The notes beneath the pieces were generated by a model. That model was not told the DNA's origin. It worked only from the letters and a program-made list of their open reading frames with translations, and made no database searches. Shown here piece after piece: positions 4,991-5,045 of a stretch of 5,045 bases of DNA (positions are counted from its first letter, which is position 1; each line of letters starts with the position of its first letter). The DNA comes from Sphingomonas sp. (GTDB lineage Bacteria; Pseudomonadota; Alphaproteobacteria; Sphingomonadales; Sphingomonadaceae): contig JAPJRE010000310.1 of assembly GCA_030824725.1 (NCBI GenBank), positions 1-5,045 of the forward strand, in the 5' to 3' direction. The translations under genes and the position numbers were made by a program.

Positions 4991-5045
4991 GTGCGCATTG
5001 CGATGATCGGCACCGGCTATGTGGGCCTGGTATCTGGGGCCTGCT
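4991..5045 (+). CDS. ugd: UDP-glucose 6-dehydrogenase, 5' end only
   Basis: The first 18 codons read MRIAMIGTGYVGLVSGAC, the N-terminal NAD-binding Rossmann motif (GxGYVG) of the UDP-glucose/GDP-mannose dehydrogenase family; the exact wording is typical of UDP-glucose 6-dehydrogenases. The enzyme oxidises UDP-glucose to UDP-glucuronate with two NAD+, a cytosolic step that supplies glucuronic acid for exopolysaccharides. The gene runs off the right edge. It starts with GTG, 40 bases after the winged-helix gene on the same strand, and may be co-transcribed with it. GDP-mannose dehydrogenase is a less likely alternative that the missing remainder would settle. Confidence 0.85.
   Translation, partial: MRIAMIGTGYVGLVSGAC

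Noticed and set aside
1..5045. CRISPR arrays, tRNA or rRNA genes, insertion sequence ends
   Set aside because: No regularly spaced repeats, cloverleaf-like segments, rRNA motifs or paired terminal repeats were seen in either strand.

Overview
The window looks like chromosomal DNA of a high-GC alphaproteobacterium, most likely a sphingomonad (Sphingomonas, Novosphingobium or a relative). The basis is the codon use, the GC-rich coding style and the linkage of a polyprenyl-phosphate sugar phosphotransferase to a UDP-glucose dehydrogenase. This assignment is an inference from style and gene content, because no rRNA or other marker gene is present.

Layout. Positions 18-896 (minus strand) hold a short tyrosine recombinase that is essentially only a catalytic domain, comparable in layout to FimB/FimE, with an added C-terminal tail. 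Its two ends and the divergent spacer that follows (897-1042) are clearly AT-richer than the rest. From 1043 to the right edge everything reads on the plus strand. In order: a degenerate GGDEF-EAL protein (1043-2353), a 61-residue single-span membrane protein (2385-2570), a possible 57-residue basic small protein with a strong Shine-Dalgarno (2613-2786), a WbaP/GumD/GelB-type initiating sugar-phosphate transferase (2866-4293), a 175-residue protein with an OmpR/PhoB-type winged helix but no receiver domain (4423-4950), and the first 18 codons of a UDP-glucose 6-dehydrogenase (from 4991).

How the parts may work together. The phosphotransferase loads the first sugar phosphate onto undecaprenyl phosphate at the inner membrane, and the dehydrogenase makes UDP-glucuronate as a building block. 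The window is therefore probably the left edge of an exopolysaccharide (sphingan- or capsule-like) locus. The degenerate GGDEF-EAL protein lacks the residues needed to make or break c-di-GMP. It, the small membrane protein and the winged-helix protein are good candidates for local control of polymer synthesis. The spacings (31, 42, 79, 129 and 40 bases) allow one operon or two, and I see no convincing intrinsic terminator between the genes. The recombinase at the border suggests past integration or a possible DNA switch, but no partner site is proven here.
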